Assembly: GCA_035540955.1 (NCBI GenBank)
Contig: DATLFP010000264.1
Location: forward strand, 1 to 12,722
Origin: DATLFP01 sp035540955
GTDB lineage: Bacteria; Actinomycetota; Acidimicrobiia; Acidimicrobiales; CADCSY01
Reading direction: 5' to 3'
DNA length: 12,722 nucleotides
The translations under genes were made by a program, and so were the position numbers. Position 1 is the stretch's first letter; each line of letters opens with the position of its first letter. The notes below the pieces were generated by a model that saw only the letters and a program-made list of their open reading frames with translations, was not told the DNA's origin and ran no database searches. Shown here piece after piece: positions 1 to 5,918 of the stretch.

Positions 1-17
1 CCGGCGCCCGCGTCGGC

Positions 18-965
18 TCAGAGCGCGGCGATGATCTGGTCGGCCGCCTCGTAGGGGTCGAGGCGGCGGGCGGCGATCTCGGCCCGGAGCCGGTCGACCT
101 CGGGCGTGCCGGTCGCCTCGTACGCCTTGGCCTCGAGCAGCCGGGCCACGATCGTGCGCAGCTCCTCCGCCAGCCGCGCCTCGCGCCGGCCTGCCAGCTC
201 GCCGCTCGCCTCGATGTGGGCGCGGTGGGCCCCGATGGCCGACCACAGCTCGGCCGTCCCCTCCCCCGCAGCCGCCACCGTCTTGACGATGGGCGGGGTC
301 CACGAGCCGAGGTCGGACATCTCCAGCATGTTCACGAGATCACGCTCGGTCTCGGCGGCGCCGGGCCGATCGGCCTTGTTGATCACGAACACATCGGCGA
401 TCTCGAGCAGCCCGGCCTTGTTCGCCTGCACCGCGTCGCCCCAGCCGGGGTTGACGACGACCATCGTGGTGTCAGCCTTGCCGGCGATCTCGACCTCGAC
501 CTGGCCCACACCGACGGTCTCGACCAGCACCCACGGCTTGCCGGCGGCGTCGAGCACCCGGATGGCCTGCGGCGCGGCGAGCGAGAGGCCGCCGAGGTGA
601 CCGCGGGTCGCCATCGACCGGATGAACACCCCGGCGTCGAGGGCGTGGTCCTGCATCCGCACGCGATCGCCGAGGATCGCCCCACCGGTGAACGGCGAGG
701 ACGGGTCGATGGCGAGCACGGCGACCTCGACCCCGTCGTCACGCAGGACGCCGAGGAGGGCGTTGGTGAGGGTTGACTTGCCGGCCCCCGGCGCGCCGGT
801 GACCCCGACGGTGTAGGCGGTGCCGCCGTGGGCGTGGGCGAGTCGCCCGATCTCCCGCGCCTCCGCCCCGCCCTGCTCGACCGCGGAGAGGGCCTGGGCG
901 AGGGCGCGCCGGTCGCCGGCGACCAGCGCGTCGACGAGCTCGGCAGGGGGGCGGCGACGTCCCAT
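18..965 (-). CDS. meaB: MeaB/ArgK-family G-protein chaperone of a B12-dependent acyl-CoA mutase
   Basis: A 315-residue P-loop GTPase of the MeaB family, which in known cases gates cofactor loading and protects adenosylcobalamin-dependent acyl-CoA mutases. Seen: Walker A GAPGAGKS at residues 57-64, the DPSSPFTGGAILGDR stretch at about 87-101, the switch/Walker B region ETVGVGQVEVE at 149-159, and the base-specificity motif NKAD at 196-199; the C-terminal helical part is typical of the dimerising arm. Length fits the family. I start at the ATG at 965; an in-frame ATG at 1019 exists, but that extension would run through a long hairpin (994-1042) and the -10-like TAGGTT at 976-981, so it looks non-coding. 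The stop lies 18 bases from the window edge, so a downstream partner such as a B12-binding subunit could lie just outside. The IcmA-like mutase at 8439-10067 is a possible client, but linkage is loose. Family call is firm; client identity is inference. Confidence 0.93.
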   Translation of the reverse strand: MGRRRPPAELVDALVAGDRRALAQALSAVEQGGAEAREIGRLAHAHGGTAYTVGVTGAPGAGKSTLTNALLGVLRDDGVEVAVLAIDPSSPFTGGAILGDRVRMQDHALDAGVFIRSMATRGHLGGLSLAAPQAIRVLDAAGKPWVLVETVGVGQVEVEIAGKADTTMVVVNPGWGDAVQANKAGLLEIADVFVINKADRPGAAETERDLVNMLEMSDLGSWTPPIVKTVAAAGEGTAELWSAIGAHRAHIEASGELAGRREARLAEELRTIVARLLEAKAYEATGTPEVDRLRAEIAARRLDPYEAADQIIAAL

Positions 966-975
966 CGGGCGGTCG

Positions 976-981
976 AACCTA
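976..981 (-). promoter_or_regulatory. candidate -10 hexamer of meaB
   Basis: On the minus strand TAGGTT ends 10 nt before the ATG at 965, giving an mRNA with almost no leader. The same hexamer lies 8 nt before the glpX start. No convincing -35 and no Shine-Dalgarno sequence is seen. Confidence 0.4.
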
Positions 982-993
982 GCGGTGCCCGGC

Positions 994-1042
994 GTTCTGG
1001 GCGGGATCCACCGGTCCATCGCCCGACGATCCCGCCCGGAAC
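994..1042 (-). terminator. long hairpin (family copy A) after the exported-protein gene
   Basis: The 15-nt arm at 994-1008 (GTTCTGGGCGGGATC) pairs with 1028-1042 (GATCCCGCCCGGAAC): 14 Watson-Crick pairs plus one G-U or A-C position depending on strand, with a 19-nt loop. It begins 18 nt past the stop of the small exported protein read on the minus strand. No U-tract follows. It shares outer arms with hairpins at 2663-2713, 5857-5904 and 11641-11693. Terminator is inferred from position; a palindromic repeat element is the alternative. Confidence 0.6.
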
Positions 1043-1059
1043 CGAGGGCACGGAGGGCG

Positions 1060-1299
1060 TCATCGCAGGTCGGCGCTCGAGCAGTTCGTGGCCGAGGCGA
1101 GCGACAGCCCGCGGCACCCCTTCCGCAGCGGCGTCAAGCCGGCCGGCGACAGTCCGGTGAGCTGATCGCGGGCGGCCACGTCGGCGATCGCCTTGATGTC
1201 GCTTCGCGTCACGACGGACGACCCGGAGTCGGCAACACCCGCCCCGAGGACGATGCCCGCGAGGGCAAGGGACATCGACAGCGCAACGACCTTTCGCAT
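1060..1299 (-). CDS. small exported protein of unknown function
   Basis: A 79-residue protein I do not recognise. Residues 1-24 look like a Sec signal peptide: MRKVV basic start, a hydrophobic core (ALSMSLALAGIVLGAG), and a plausible cleavage after AGVA at about residue 23. The mature part is about 55 residues, Ser/Ala/Leu-rich, with two cysteines (C62 and C73) that could form one disulfide outside the cell. The start is well supported: AGGAGG at 1305-1310 sits 5 nt before the ATG at 1299, the clearest ribosome-binding site in the window; a longer in-frame start at 1335 would place this site inside the gene. It is divergent from the Crp-type regulator and followed by hairpin copy A. The function is not known. 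Confidence 0.6.
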   Translation of the reverse strand: MRKVVALSMSLALAGIVLGAGVADSGSSVVTRSDIKAIADVAARDQLTGLSPAGLTPLRKGCRGLSLASATNCSSADLR

Positions 1300-1304
1300 C
1301 TTCG

Positions 1305-1310
1305 CCTCCT
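1305..1310 (-). promoter_or_regulatory. ribosome-binding site of the small exported protein
   Basis: On the minus strand AGGAGG lies 5 nt before the ATG at 1299. It decides the start against the upstream in-frame codon at 1335. Confidence 0.75.
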
Positions 1311-1417
1311 CGACGACGGTTCTCGTGACGAGCATGAGGCCGTGATCGCCGTCGTTCTGGCCCAGATGGCGCTCCCGCGGTGCGTCATCTCGCGCACTCG
1401 ACGACGGACGGGAGGTC

Positions 1418-1423
1418 TACGAT
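1418..1423 (+). promoter_or_regulatory. candidate -10 hexamer, leaderless start of the Crp-type gene
   Basis: TACGAT fits the actinobacterial TANNNT -10 pattern and ends 6 nt before the GTG at 1430, so transcription would begin at or next to the start codon. No Shine-Dalgarno sequence is visible before this GTG, which agrees with a leaderless mRNA. The -35 region is not recognisable. Confidence 0.5.
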
Positions 1424-1429
1424 CAGGCC

Positions 1430-2149
1430 GTGACGCCGCGCGTTCGGGCGGTGGAGGAAGACGTCGGCAACCTCCTCGGGATGCTCGCCCCCGATGACCG
1501 CGCGGCCCTGATGGCCCTCGGCCGACGGCGCCGCTATCCGAGAGGCGCCATTGTCATGCGGCAGGGTGACCGCGGCGACTGGGTTGCCGTCGTCCTGTCC
1601 GGTGGGCTGAAGATCACCACCCTCACCATCGACGGCGACGAACGGATCCGCGCCCTGGCCGGACCGGGATGGCTGCTCGGCCATTGGGAGGCGGTGGACG
1701 AGGATCCGAAGCCGCGCGAGGGCACCGTCGTCGCCATCGAGGAGGTCGAGTGCCTCGTGCTCACGGGCAGCGAGTTCCGAGCGCTGCTCGCGGAGCGGCC
1801 GAACCTCTCGGTCGCGATGTTCCGTGACGTGCTCCGGATCCTGTGTCGAACACAGCGGAGGTTGATCGACACGGGCCTGCGGGACACCCCCCACCGCCTG
1901 GCCGGCGCGCTGGTCGAGCTCGTCGACAAGCACGGAGCACGAGACGCCGACGGCATCGCGATCGACCTCGATCTGACGCAAGAGGAGCTTGCTGCCCTCG
2001 TCGCAGCATCACGGGAATCCGTCGTGCGCGCGCTTGCGTCGCTTCGGGCCCGAGGCCTGGTCGCCACCGGACGCCGCCGGATCACCGTCGTCGCCATCGA
2101 TGAGCTCCGCCGCTACGCCGAGGACGGCGACGAGCTCTACTGGACCTGA
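1430..2149 (+). CDS. Crp/Fnr-family transcriptional regulator
   Basis: A 239-residue regulator with the normal two-domain order: a cyclic-nucleotide-binding-like beta-roll (about residues 25-118, including GDRGDWVAVVLSGGLKI) and, after a long dimerisation helix (about 125-150), a Crp-type helix-turn-helix (about 182-211, LTQEELAALVAASRESVVRAL). The RESVVRAL recognition helix is typical of the family. In the ligand pocket the usual Gly-Glu-Leu of cAMP-binding members appears as Gly-His-Trp (84-86), though an arginine (R96) is near the phosphate-binding position; ligand is therefore uncertain. There is no N-terminal cysteine cluster, so it is not an Fe-S Fnr. The GTG start follows a -10-like hexamer by 6 nt. 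The SRPBCC gene follows after 21 nt, so the two are probably co-transcribed. Target genes are unknown; the divergent exported-protein gene is one candidate. Confidence 0.92.
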   Translation: MTPRVRAVEEDVGNLLGMLAPDDRAALMALGRRRRYPRGAIVMRQGDRGDWVAVVLSGGLKITTLTIDGDERIRALAGPGWLLGHWEAVDEDPKPREGTVVAIEEVECLVLTGSEFRALLAERPNLSVAMFRDVLRILCRTQRRLIDTGLRDTPHRLAGALVELVDKHGARDADGIAIDLDLTQEELAALVAASRESVVRALASLRARGLVATGRRRITVVAIDELRRYAEDGDELYWT

Positions 2150-2170
2150 CCCGATCGAGGAGGGCGCGGC

Positions 2171-2659
2171 ATGTGGGAGGTCACCGAGCGGATCGTGGTC
2201 GGGGCCCCGCAGGCGACGGTGTGGGCGGTCGTCACCGACGTTCCCGGTCACGCGGAGCTGGCCGGGAGCGGCGAGATCCAGGCGCTGCGGCTCACCGGCC
2301 CTGTCGGCCCCGGCGCCACGTGGGAGGCCGACATCGCGGTTCCGGGCCTCGAGCCGTTCGTCTCGCGCTCCGAGGTCGTCGTGTTCGACGAGCCCACCGA
2401 GTTCTCCTGGACGTCGGTGCCCCGCTCGATCGTTCCCGGCGAGCCCCGCTCGACGCCCGGGGTGAGGTGGTGGTTCGCCCTCGCACCGGCCGACGACGGC
2501 GGGACCGCCGTCGAGCACCGCGTGCTCGTGACGACGCCGGAGATCGGCGCCGAGGAGATGGTGGAGTTCTTCGAGGAGACGAACCGGGTCGACGGCATCC
2601 GGGCCGGGATGCAGGTCACGCTGCAGCGCCTGAAGGCCGCGGTGGAACGCTCCCGCTGA
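2171..2659 (+). CDS. SRPBCC-superfamily (polyketide cyclase/START-like) protein
   Basis: A 162-residue cytosolic protein with the pattern of the SRPBCC helix-grip fold: an N-terminal strand and the phrase APQATVWAVVTDVPGHAEL (about residues 12-30), middle beta-strands with FDEPTEFSWTS (about 72-82), and a long C-terminal helix (about 140-160, GIRAGMQVTLQRLKAAVE). The family binds hydrophobic small molecules in a central cavity; no specific ligand can be read from the sequence. A good ribosome-binding site (GGAGG about 8 nt upstream) supports the ATG at 2171. It lies 21 nt after the Crp-type regulator, probably in one transcript, and is followed within 4 nt by hairpin copy B. It could act with the regulator in sensing or handling a ligand, which is inference only. 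Confidence 0.82.
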   Translation: MWEVTERIVVGAPQATVWAVVTDVPGHAELAGSGEIQALRLTGPVGPGATWEADIAVPGLEPFVSRSEVVVFDEPTEFSWTSVPRSIVPGEPRSTPGVRWWFALAPADDGGTAVEHRVLVTTPEIGAEEMVEFFEETNRVDGIRAGMQVTLQRLKAAVERSR

Positions 2660-2662
2660 AGC

Positions 2663-2713
2663 CGTTCTGTGTCGGATCGACGTCTCATGGAGTCGTCGGG
2701 CCGACACAGAACG
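2663..2713. terminator. long bidirectional hairpin (family copy B) between convergent genes
   Basis: Perfect 13-bp outer stem CGTTCTGTGTCGG (2663-2675) with CCGACACAGAACG (2701-2713). Inside it a second stem CGACG/CGTCG (2678-2682/2694-2698) and a third CTC/GAG leave a loop of only about 3 nt, so almost all 51 bases can pair. It fills the gap between the SRPBCC stop (2659) and the nifU-type stop (2720), so it can serve both strands. There is no U-tract on either side. Confidence 0.7.
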
Positions 2714-2719
2714 CTGAAG

Positions 2720-2947
2720 TCAGACGGCGACGACCTCGGTGACGCCCTCGACGCGGTCGCGCAGGATGCGCTCGATCCCGGCCCGCATCGTCACCGTGGA
2801 GGCCGGGCAGGTGCCGCACGCCCCGACGAGCTCGACGGTGACCTTGCCGGTGTCCTCGTCGACGTCCCGCAGCACGATGTCACCGCCGTCGGCCTGGAGC
2901 GCGGGGCGGATGACCTCGATGGTCGAGAGGATCTTGTCCTTGAGCAC
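2720..2947 (-). CDS. NifU-type C-terminal domain Fe-S cluster scaffold/carrier
   Basis: A 75-residue protein consisting only of the NifU C-terminal (Nfu) domain. Family members carry an Fe-S cluster bridged across a dimer by a CxxC motif and pass it to apo-proteins in the cytosol. Seen: VIRPALQADGGDI at residues 12-24 and GACGTCPASTVTMRAGIE at 42-59, with the ligands C44 and C47. Length is that of a stand-alone Nfu domain. The GTG at 2947 is chosen because the homology begins there (LKDKILSTIEVIRPAL) and a GGAG lies 4 nt before it; the open frame runs on for hundreds of codons upstream, but that part is antisense to the transporter and has no domain features. Its 3' end shares hairpin copy B with the SRPBCC gene. 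Confidence 0.9.
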   Translation of the reverse strand: MLKDKILSTIEVIRPALQADGGDIVLRDVDEDTGKVTVELVGACGTCPASTVTMRAGIERILRDRVEGVTEVVAV

Positions 2948-2999
2948 GATGCTCCAGTCTCGCAGGAGGGGGCATGCGGTCCAACCCGAGCCGACATGG

Positions 3000-3005
3000 G
3001 ACCAT
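3000..3005 (+). promoter_or_regulatory. weak candidate -10 for the small membrane protein/MFS pair
   Basis: GACCAT (A at position 2 and T at position 6) ends 6 nt before the GTG at 3012, the same geometry as the Crp-type gene, but the first T is missing. It lies in the 64-bp divergent gap between the nifU-type gene and the membrane protein gene. Confidence 0.25.
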
Positions 3006-3011
3006 TCCCGG

Positions 3012-3161
3012 GTGGAGGTGCTCGGCCACCAGGGTGGATGGGACGAGGCGTTGCTCGTCGTCGTGCCACTCCTGATCTTCGCCGTGCTCCTGCGAGTGGC
3101 CAAGCGCCGCGCCGAGGCCGAGGGCGAACAGCCCGTCGGCCAGGCCGACCGGGACGAGTGA
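3012..3161 (+). CDS. 49-residue single-span membrane protein coupled to the MFS transporter
   Basis: A short protein with one clear membrane segment at about residues 12-29 (DEALLVVVPLLIFAVLLR in the frame from 3012) followed by a basic patch (RVAKRR), which predicts N-terminus out and C-terminus in, and an acidic, Gln-rich tail ending QADRDE. I do not know a named family. The GTG at 3012 is the likely start; a GTG at 3018 is two codons later. Its stop overlaps the GTG start of the MFS gene (GTGA, 3158-3161), so the two are almost certainly translated together. The tight coupling suggests an accessory or stabilising peptide for the transporter, which is inference. Confidence 0.6.
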   Translation: MEVLGHQGGWDEALLVVVPLLIFAVLLRVAKRRAEAEGEQPVGQADRDE

Positions 3162-4639
3162 GGCTCACGGTCCCCGGCGCGCTCGACGCGCCGACCACCG
3201 GGGTGATCGCCGAGCGAGAGGTGGCGCCGGGCACCTTCGAGGCCGCCGAGGGCCCGGTGCGCCACTACCGGCGCACCGGCGAGGTGGTCGAGCTCAGCCT
3301 CGCCATCCCGTTCTTCGCCTGGCTCCTGGCCCTGCCGGTGCGCCACGAGCTGCGCAAGCAGCTCAGGGGCGGCGACGCCCGCCTGCCGTGGTGGGCGCCG
3401 GCCGACCGCATCGACGCCCGCTCCTCGACGGTGCTCGGCGCCCTGTGCGCGGTGTCGCTCTTCGACGGCTACCTCGGGACGTTGATCACCCAGACCCTCA
3501 CCTACGTCGCCGAGGGCTTCGGCGTCGAGGGCCACCGCGCCCAGGGGGCGACGCTCGCCGTCGTGCGGCTGGCGATCCTCCTCGCCGTGCCCCTCGTGGC
3601 GCTGGCCGACCGCCGCGGGCGCCGCCAGCTGCTTCTCCTGGCGGCCGCCGCCGGCGTCGCCCTCAGCGCCGCCACCGCGCTGTCGCCGTCGCTCCCCTGG
3701 TACGCCGCCGCCCAGACCGGCGCCCGGGGCTTCACCACCGCGCTCGGCATCCTGATCGTCGTCGTGGCCGCCGAGGAGATGCCGGCCGGGGCGCGGGCGT
3801 TCGCCGCCAGCGTGACCTCGATGTCGGCGGCGCTCGGCGCCGGCCTGTGCGTGCTGGCGCTGCCGGTGGCCGACCTCGGCGATGACGGCTGGCGGGTGCT
3901 CTACGTGCTCCCGGTGCTCGCCCTCCCCCTCCTCCTCGCCATCCGCCGCCACCTCCCGGAGAGCAAGCGGTTCGTCGCCCCCCACGCCGACGCCCACCTC
4001 GCCGGGCACGGGAGCCGGCTGCGGCTGCTGGCCGCCGCCGCCTTCCTCGTGCAGGTGTTCGCGGCACCCGCCAACCAGCTCCAGAACGAGTTCCTGCGGG
4101 ACGAGCGCGACTTCAGCGCGGCGATGATCACGCTGTTCACGGTGTGCACCGGCACGCCCGCCGGGCTGGCCGTCCTCGCCGGCGGGCACCTCGCCGAGGT
4201 GCGGGGCCGCCGGCTGGTCGGGGCCGCCGGGTTGGCGGGCGGCACGGTGATGCTCGTCGCCATGTACCTGACGAGCGGCGCCACGATGTGGTTCTTCTCG
4301 CTGCTCGGCACGATGCTCGCCGGCCTCACCGTGCCGGCGCTGCGCGTCTACGGCCCCGAGCTGTTCCCCACCGGCCTGCGGGCCGGATCCGGCGGGCTGC
4401 TGGCGGTCGCCGGCGTGCTCGGCAGCGCGTCGGGCGTGCTGGCCGCCGGGCTCCTGTCGGACGCGCTGGGGGGCCTGCCCCGGGCCATGACGGTGCTGGC
4501 CGTGGGCCCGCTGCTCGTCGCCGTGCTCGTGATCACCCGCTTCCCCGAGACCGCCCACCGCGAGCTCGAGGACCTGAACCCCGAAGACCGCGCAGCCAGC
4601 GGGCCACCGTCTCGGCGAGGAGCGCGTCCGACCCCTTGA
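3158..4639 (+). CDS. MFS transporter with an extra N-terminal region
   Basis: A 493-residue major facilitator transporter. Residues 1-88 precede the core: a soluble stretch, then a hydrophobic segment at about 47-60 (LSLAIPFFAWLLALP) that may be an added membrane or amphipathic helix. The 12-helix core starts near residue 90 (VLGALCAVSLFDGYLG). The MFS loop-2/3 motif is seen as LADRRGRR (about 149-156) and its pseudo-repeat as GGHLAEVRGRR (about 341-351); LPESKRF closes the first half and RFPETAHRELEDL the second, as in sugar/metabolite porters. Substrate cannot be read. The GTG at 3158 overlaps the stop of the small membrane protein. The last 52 bases past the conserved end (after NPED at 4588) encode a Ser/Arg/Pro-rich tail; in all, the gene overlaps the convergent hydrolase gene by 107 bases. 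Confidence 0.88.
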   Translation: MRLTVPGALDAPTTGVIAEREVAPGTFEAAEGPVRHYRRTGEVVELSLAIPFFAWLLALPVRHELRKQLRGGDARLPWWAPADRIDARSSTVLGALCAVSLFDGYLGTLITQTLTYVAEGFGVEGHRAQGATLAVVRLAILLAVPLVALADRRGRRQLLLLAAAAGVALSAATALSPSLPWYAAAQTGARGFTTALGILIVVVAAEEMPAGARAFAASVTSMSAALGAGLCVLALPVADLGDDGWRVLYVLPVLALPLLLAIRRHLPESKRFVAPHADAHLAGHGSRLRLLAAAAFLVQVFAAPANQLQNEFLRDERDFSAAMITLFTVCTGTPAGLAVLAGGHLAEVRGRRLVGAAGLAGGTVMLVAMYLTSGATMWFFSLLGTMLAGLTVPALRVYGPELFPTGLRAGSGGLLAVAGVLGSASGVLAAGLLSDALGGLPRAMTVLAVGPLLVAVLVITRFPETAHRELEDLNPEDRAASGPPSRRGARPTP

Positions 4640-5129
4640 GATCGTGGCCCTTGCCCTCGACCCAGACGTGGGTCACGGGACCGGGGATGGTCGAGGCCGC
4701 CGCTTCGAGCTCGGCCGGCGTGCCGAACGCGTCCTTGGTGCCGGAGATGAACAGGCACGGCACGGTGAGTCGCGGCAGGTGCTCGGTGCGGGGCTTGTCG
4801 GGCTTGCCCGGCGCGTGCAGCGGATAGCAGATGAGCACGAGGCCCGCCGCGTCGACCAGCCCGTCGGCGACCGCCATCGAGCACATGCGGCCGCCCATCG
4901 ACCGCCCGCCGAGCACCCAACCCGGACCGGGCACGGCGGCGGCGATGTCGGCCAGGAGCTTCGGGGCCCGGTCCGGCGCCCGCCGGCCCTCCCGCCGGTA
5001 GGGGAAGTCGTGGCGGACCACGGGCAGCGGCGACACCGCCGCCTCGATGGCGCGCAGCGACGAGTGGTCGGCGCTGCTGCCGGCGCCGGGCGTGAGGAAC
5101 AGGCCGGCCGGCCTCGTGCGGGTGGTCAC
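4533..5129 (-). CDS. small alpha/beta-hydrolase (KANL3/TEX30-like dienelactone-hydrolase type)
   Basis: A 198-residue alpha/beta-hydrolase. Seen in order: a TPGAGSSADH loop (residues 13-22) that fits the oxyanion region of KANL3/TEX30-like hydrolases, the nucleophile elbow GGRSMGGR with S77, the acid D133 in SGTKDAFG, and the base H162 in GKGHDLKG. The triad is complete, so a hydrolase (esterase-like) activity is likely; substrate is unknown. The GTG at 5129 overlaps the stop of the J-domain gene (GTGA at 5126-5129), indicating translational coupling. The conserved core ends near WLRG (4587-4598); the last 17 residues are Gly/Arg/Ser-rich and are antisense to the MFS 3' end, so the two cores meet at about 4588 and only tails overlap. 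No hairpin is visible at this convergent junction. Confidence 0.85.
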   Translation of the reverse strand: MTTRTRPAGLFLTPGAGSSADHSSLRAIEAAVSPLPVVRHDFPYRREGRRAPDRAPKLLADIAAAVPGPGWVLGGRSMGGRMCSMAVADGLVDAAGLVLICYPLHAPGKPDKPRTEHLPRLTVPCLFISGTKDAFGTPAELEAAASTIPGPVTHVWVEGKGHDLKGSDALLAETVARWLRGLRGSGPRARGGRSRGSG

Positions 5130-5824
5130 GCCAGCAGGATGTCGCGGGCCTCGGCGAGCTCGGCGATGCGCTCGGCCGCCGACAGCTCGATGCCGCCGTG
5201 GTCGGGGTGCGCGTCGCGCACGAGGGTGCGGAAGCGGCGTTGGACGTCGCGGCGCGCCGGTACGGCGCCGTCGGCGAACCCGAGCACCGACATGGCCCAC
5301 ATCTCGGGGTGGGCGAAGGCACCCGCTGAGCGGGCGCGCACGCGGGACGCACCGGTGAGGTGACCGACGAGCGCGGGGCCCACCTCGCCCCGCCACCGCG
5401 TGGCCCGCCGCAGCACCTCCATCACCGCCGGTCGGTGCCGGAGGTCGACGCGGCCGGCGGCATAGGCGGCGCCGAGGATCTGGGATTCGGCGCTCCCTTC
5501 GTCGTGCAGCTCGAAGGCGAGCTCGTCACCGCGCCCGAGCAGGCGGTGGGTGCTCTTGGCCAGACCGTGGTGGTCGACCTGGAAGCGATGGCGCAGGCGG
5601 GGCTGGGCGATGCGCCGGCCCGCCTCGAGGTCGGCGAGCAGGTTGACGAGCTCGGGCACGAAGTCGTCGTCGAGCTCGTCCATGTGGGCGGCGACCACCG
5701 CGCCGAGCAGGAGGCCACCGAAGCCGGGCGCCGGGTCGACGGGGAGCAGCCGCGCCCCGAGCGCCACCCGCCGCGTCGGCGCGATGGGCCGGCTGTGGAA
5801 GATCTCCAGCTCGGCCAGCAGCAC
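5126..5824 (-). CDS. protein with unknown N-terminal domain and C-terminal J-domain
   Basis: A 232-residue protein. The C-terminal 60 or so residues form a J-domain: AMSVLGFADGAVP..., then RDVQRRFRTLVRDAHPDHGG with the HPD motif at about 206-208, which in J-proteins stimulates the ATPase of DnaK-type Hsp70. The first 165 residues (VLLAELEIFHSRPIAPTRRV onward, with PAPGFGGLLLGAVVAAH) are a soluble domain I cannot name. A J-domain at the C-terminus is unlike DnaJ and suggests a specialised co-chaperone that delivers a client by its N-terminal domain (inference). I choose the GTG at 5824, because TAGCGT ends 7 nt before it; a GTG at 5854 adds ten residues without clear features. Its stop overlaps the start of the alpha/beta-hydrolase gene. 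Confidence 0.8.
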   Translation of the reverse strand: MLLAELEIFHSRPIAPTRRVALGARLLPVDPAPGFGGLLLGAVVAAHMDELDDDFVPELVNLLADLEAGRRIAQPRLRHRFQVDHHGLAKSTHRLLGRGDELAFELHDEGSAESQILGAAYAAGRVDLRHRPAVMEVLRRATRWRGEVGPALVGHLTGASRVRARSAGAFAHPEMWAMSVLGFADGAVPARRDVQRRFRTLVRDAHPDHGGIELSAAERIAELAEARDILLA

Positions 5825-5831
5825 GGCGCCG

Positions 5832-5837
5832 ACGCTA
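5832..5837 (-). promoter_or_regulatory. candidate -10 hexamer, leaderless start of the J-domain gene
   Basis: On the minus strand TAGCGT ends 7 nt before the GTG at 5824. This supports an independent promoter after hairpin copy C and argues for the shorter start over 5854. Confidence 0.45.
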
Positions 5838-5856
5838 ACCGCCCCACCCCGCACCC

Positions 5857-5904
5857 TTCTGTGTCGAGCTACCCGTCGGAAACCAGGGGCAGGTCGACAC
5901 AGAA
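5857..5904 (-). terminator. hairpin (family copy C) after the zinc-ribbon gene
   Basis: Perfect 11-bp stem TTCTGTGTCGA (5857-5867) with TCGACACAGAA (5894-5904) and a 26-nt loop in which CCC and GGG can pair further. Read on the minus strand it starts 15 nt past the zinc-ribbon stop at 5919 and lies before the J-domain promoter. No U-tract. Its arms match copy B for 10 bases. Confidence 0.6.
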
Positions 5905-5918
5905 CCGGATCCGGGGGG

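Noticed and set aside
966..1019. 18-residue N-terminal extension of MeaB
   Set aside because: It would be encoded by hairpin copy A and the -10-like hexamer, has no family similarity, and the ATG at 965 fits the family start.
2948..4558. Very long minus-strand reading frame joined upstream of the NifU-type domain
   Set aside because: It is antisense to the MFS gene, His/Gly/Glu-rich without domains, and the NifU homology begins cleanly at the GTG at 2947.
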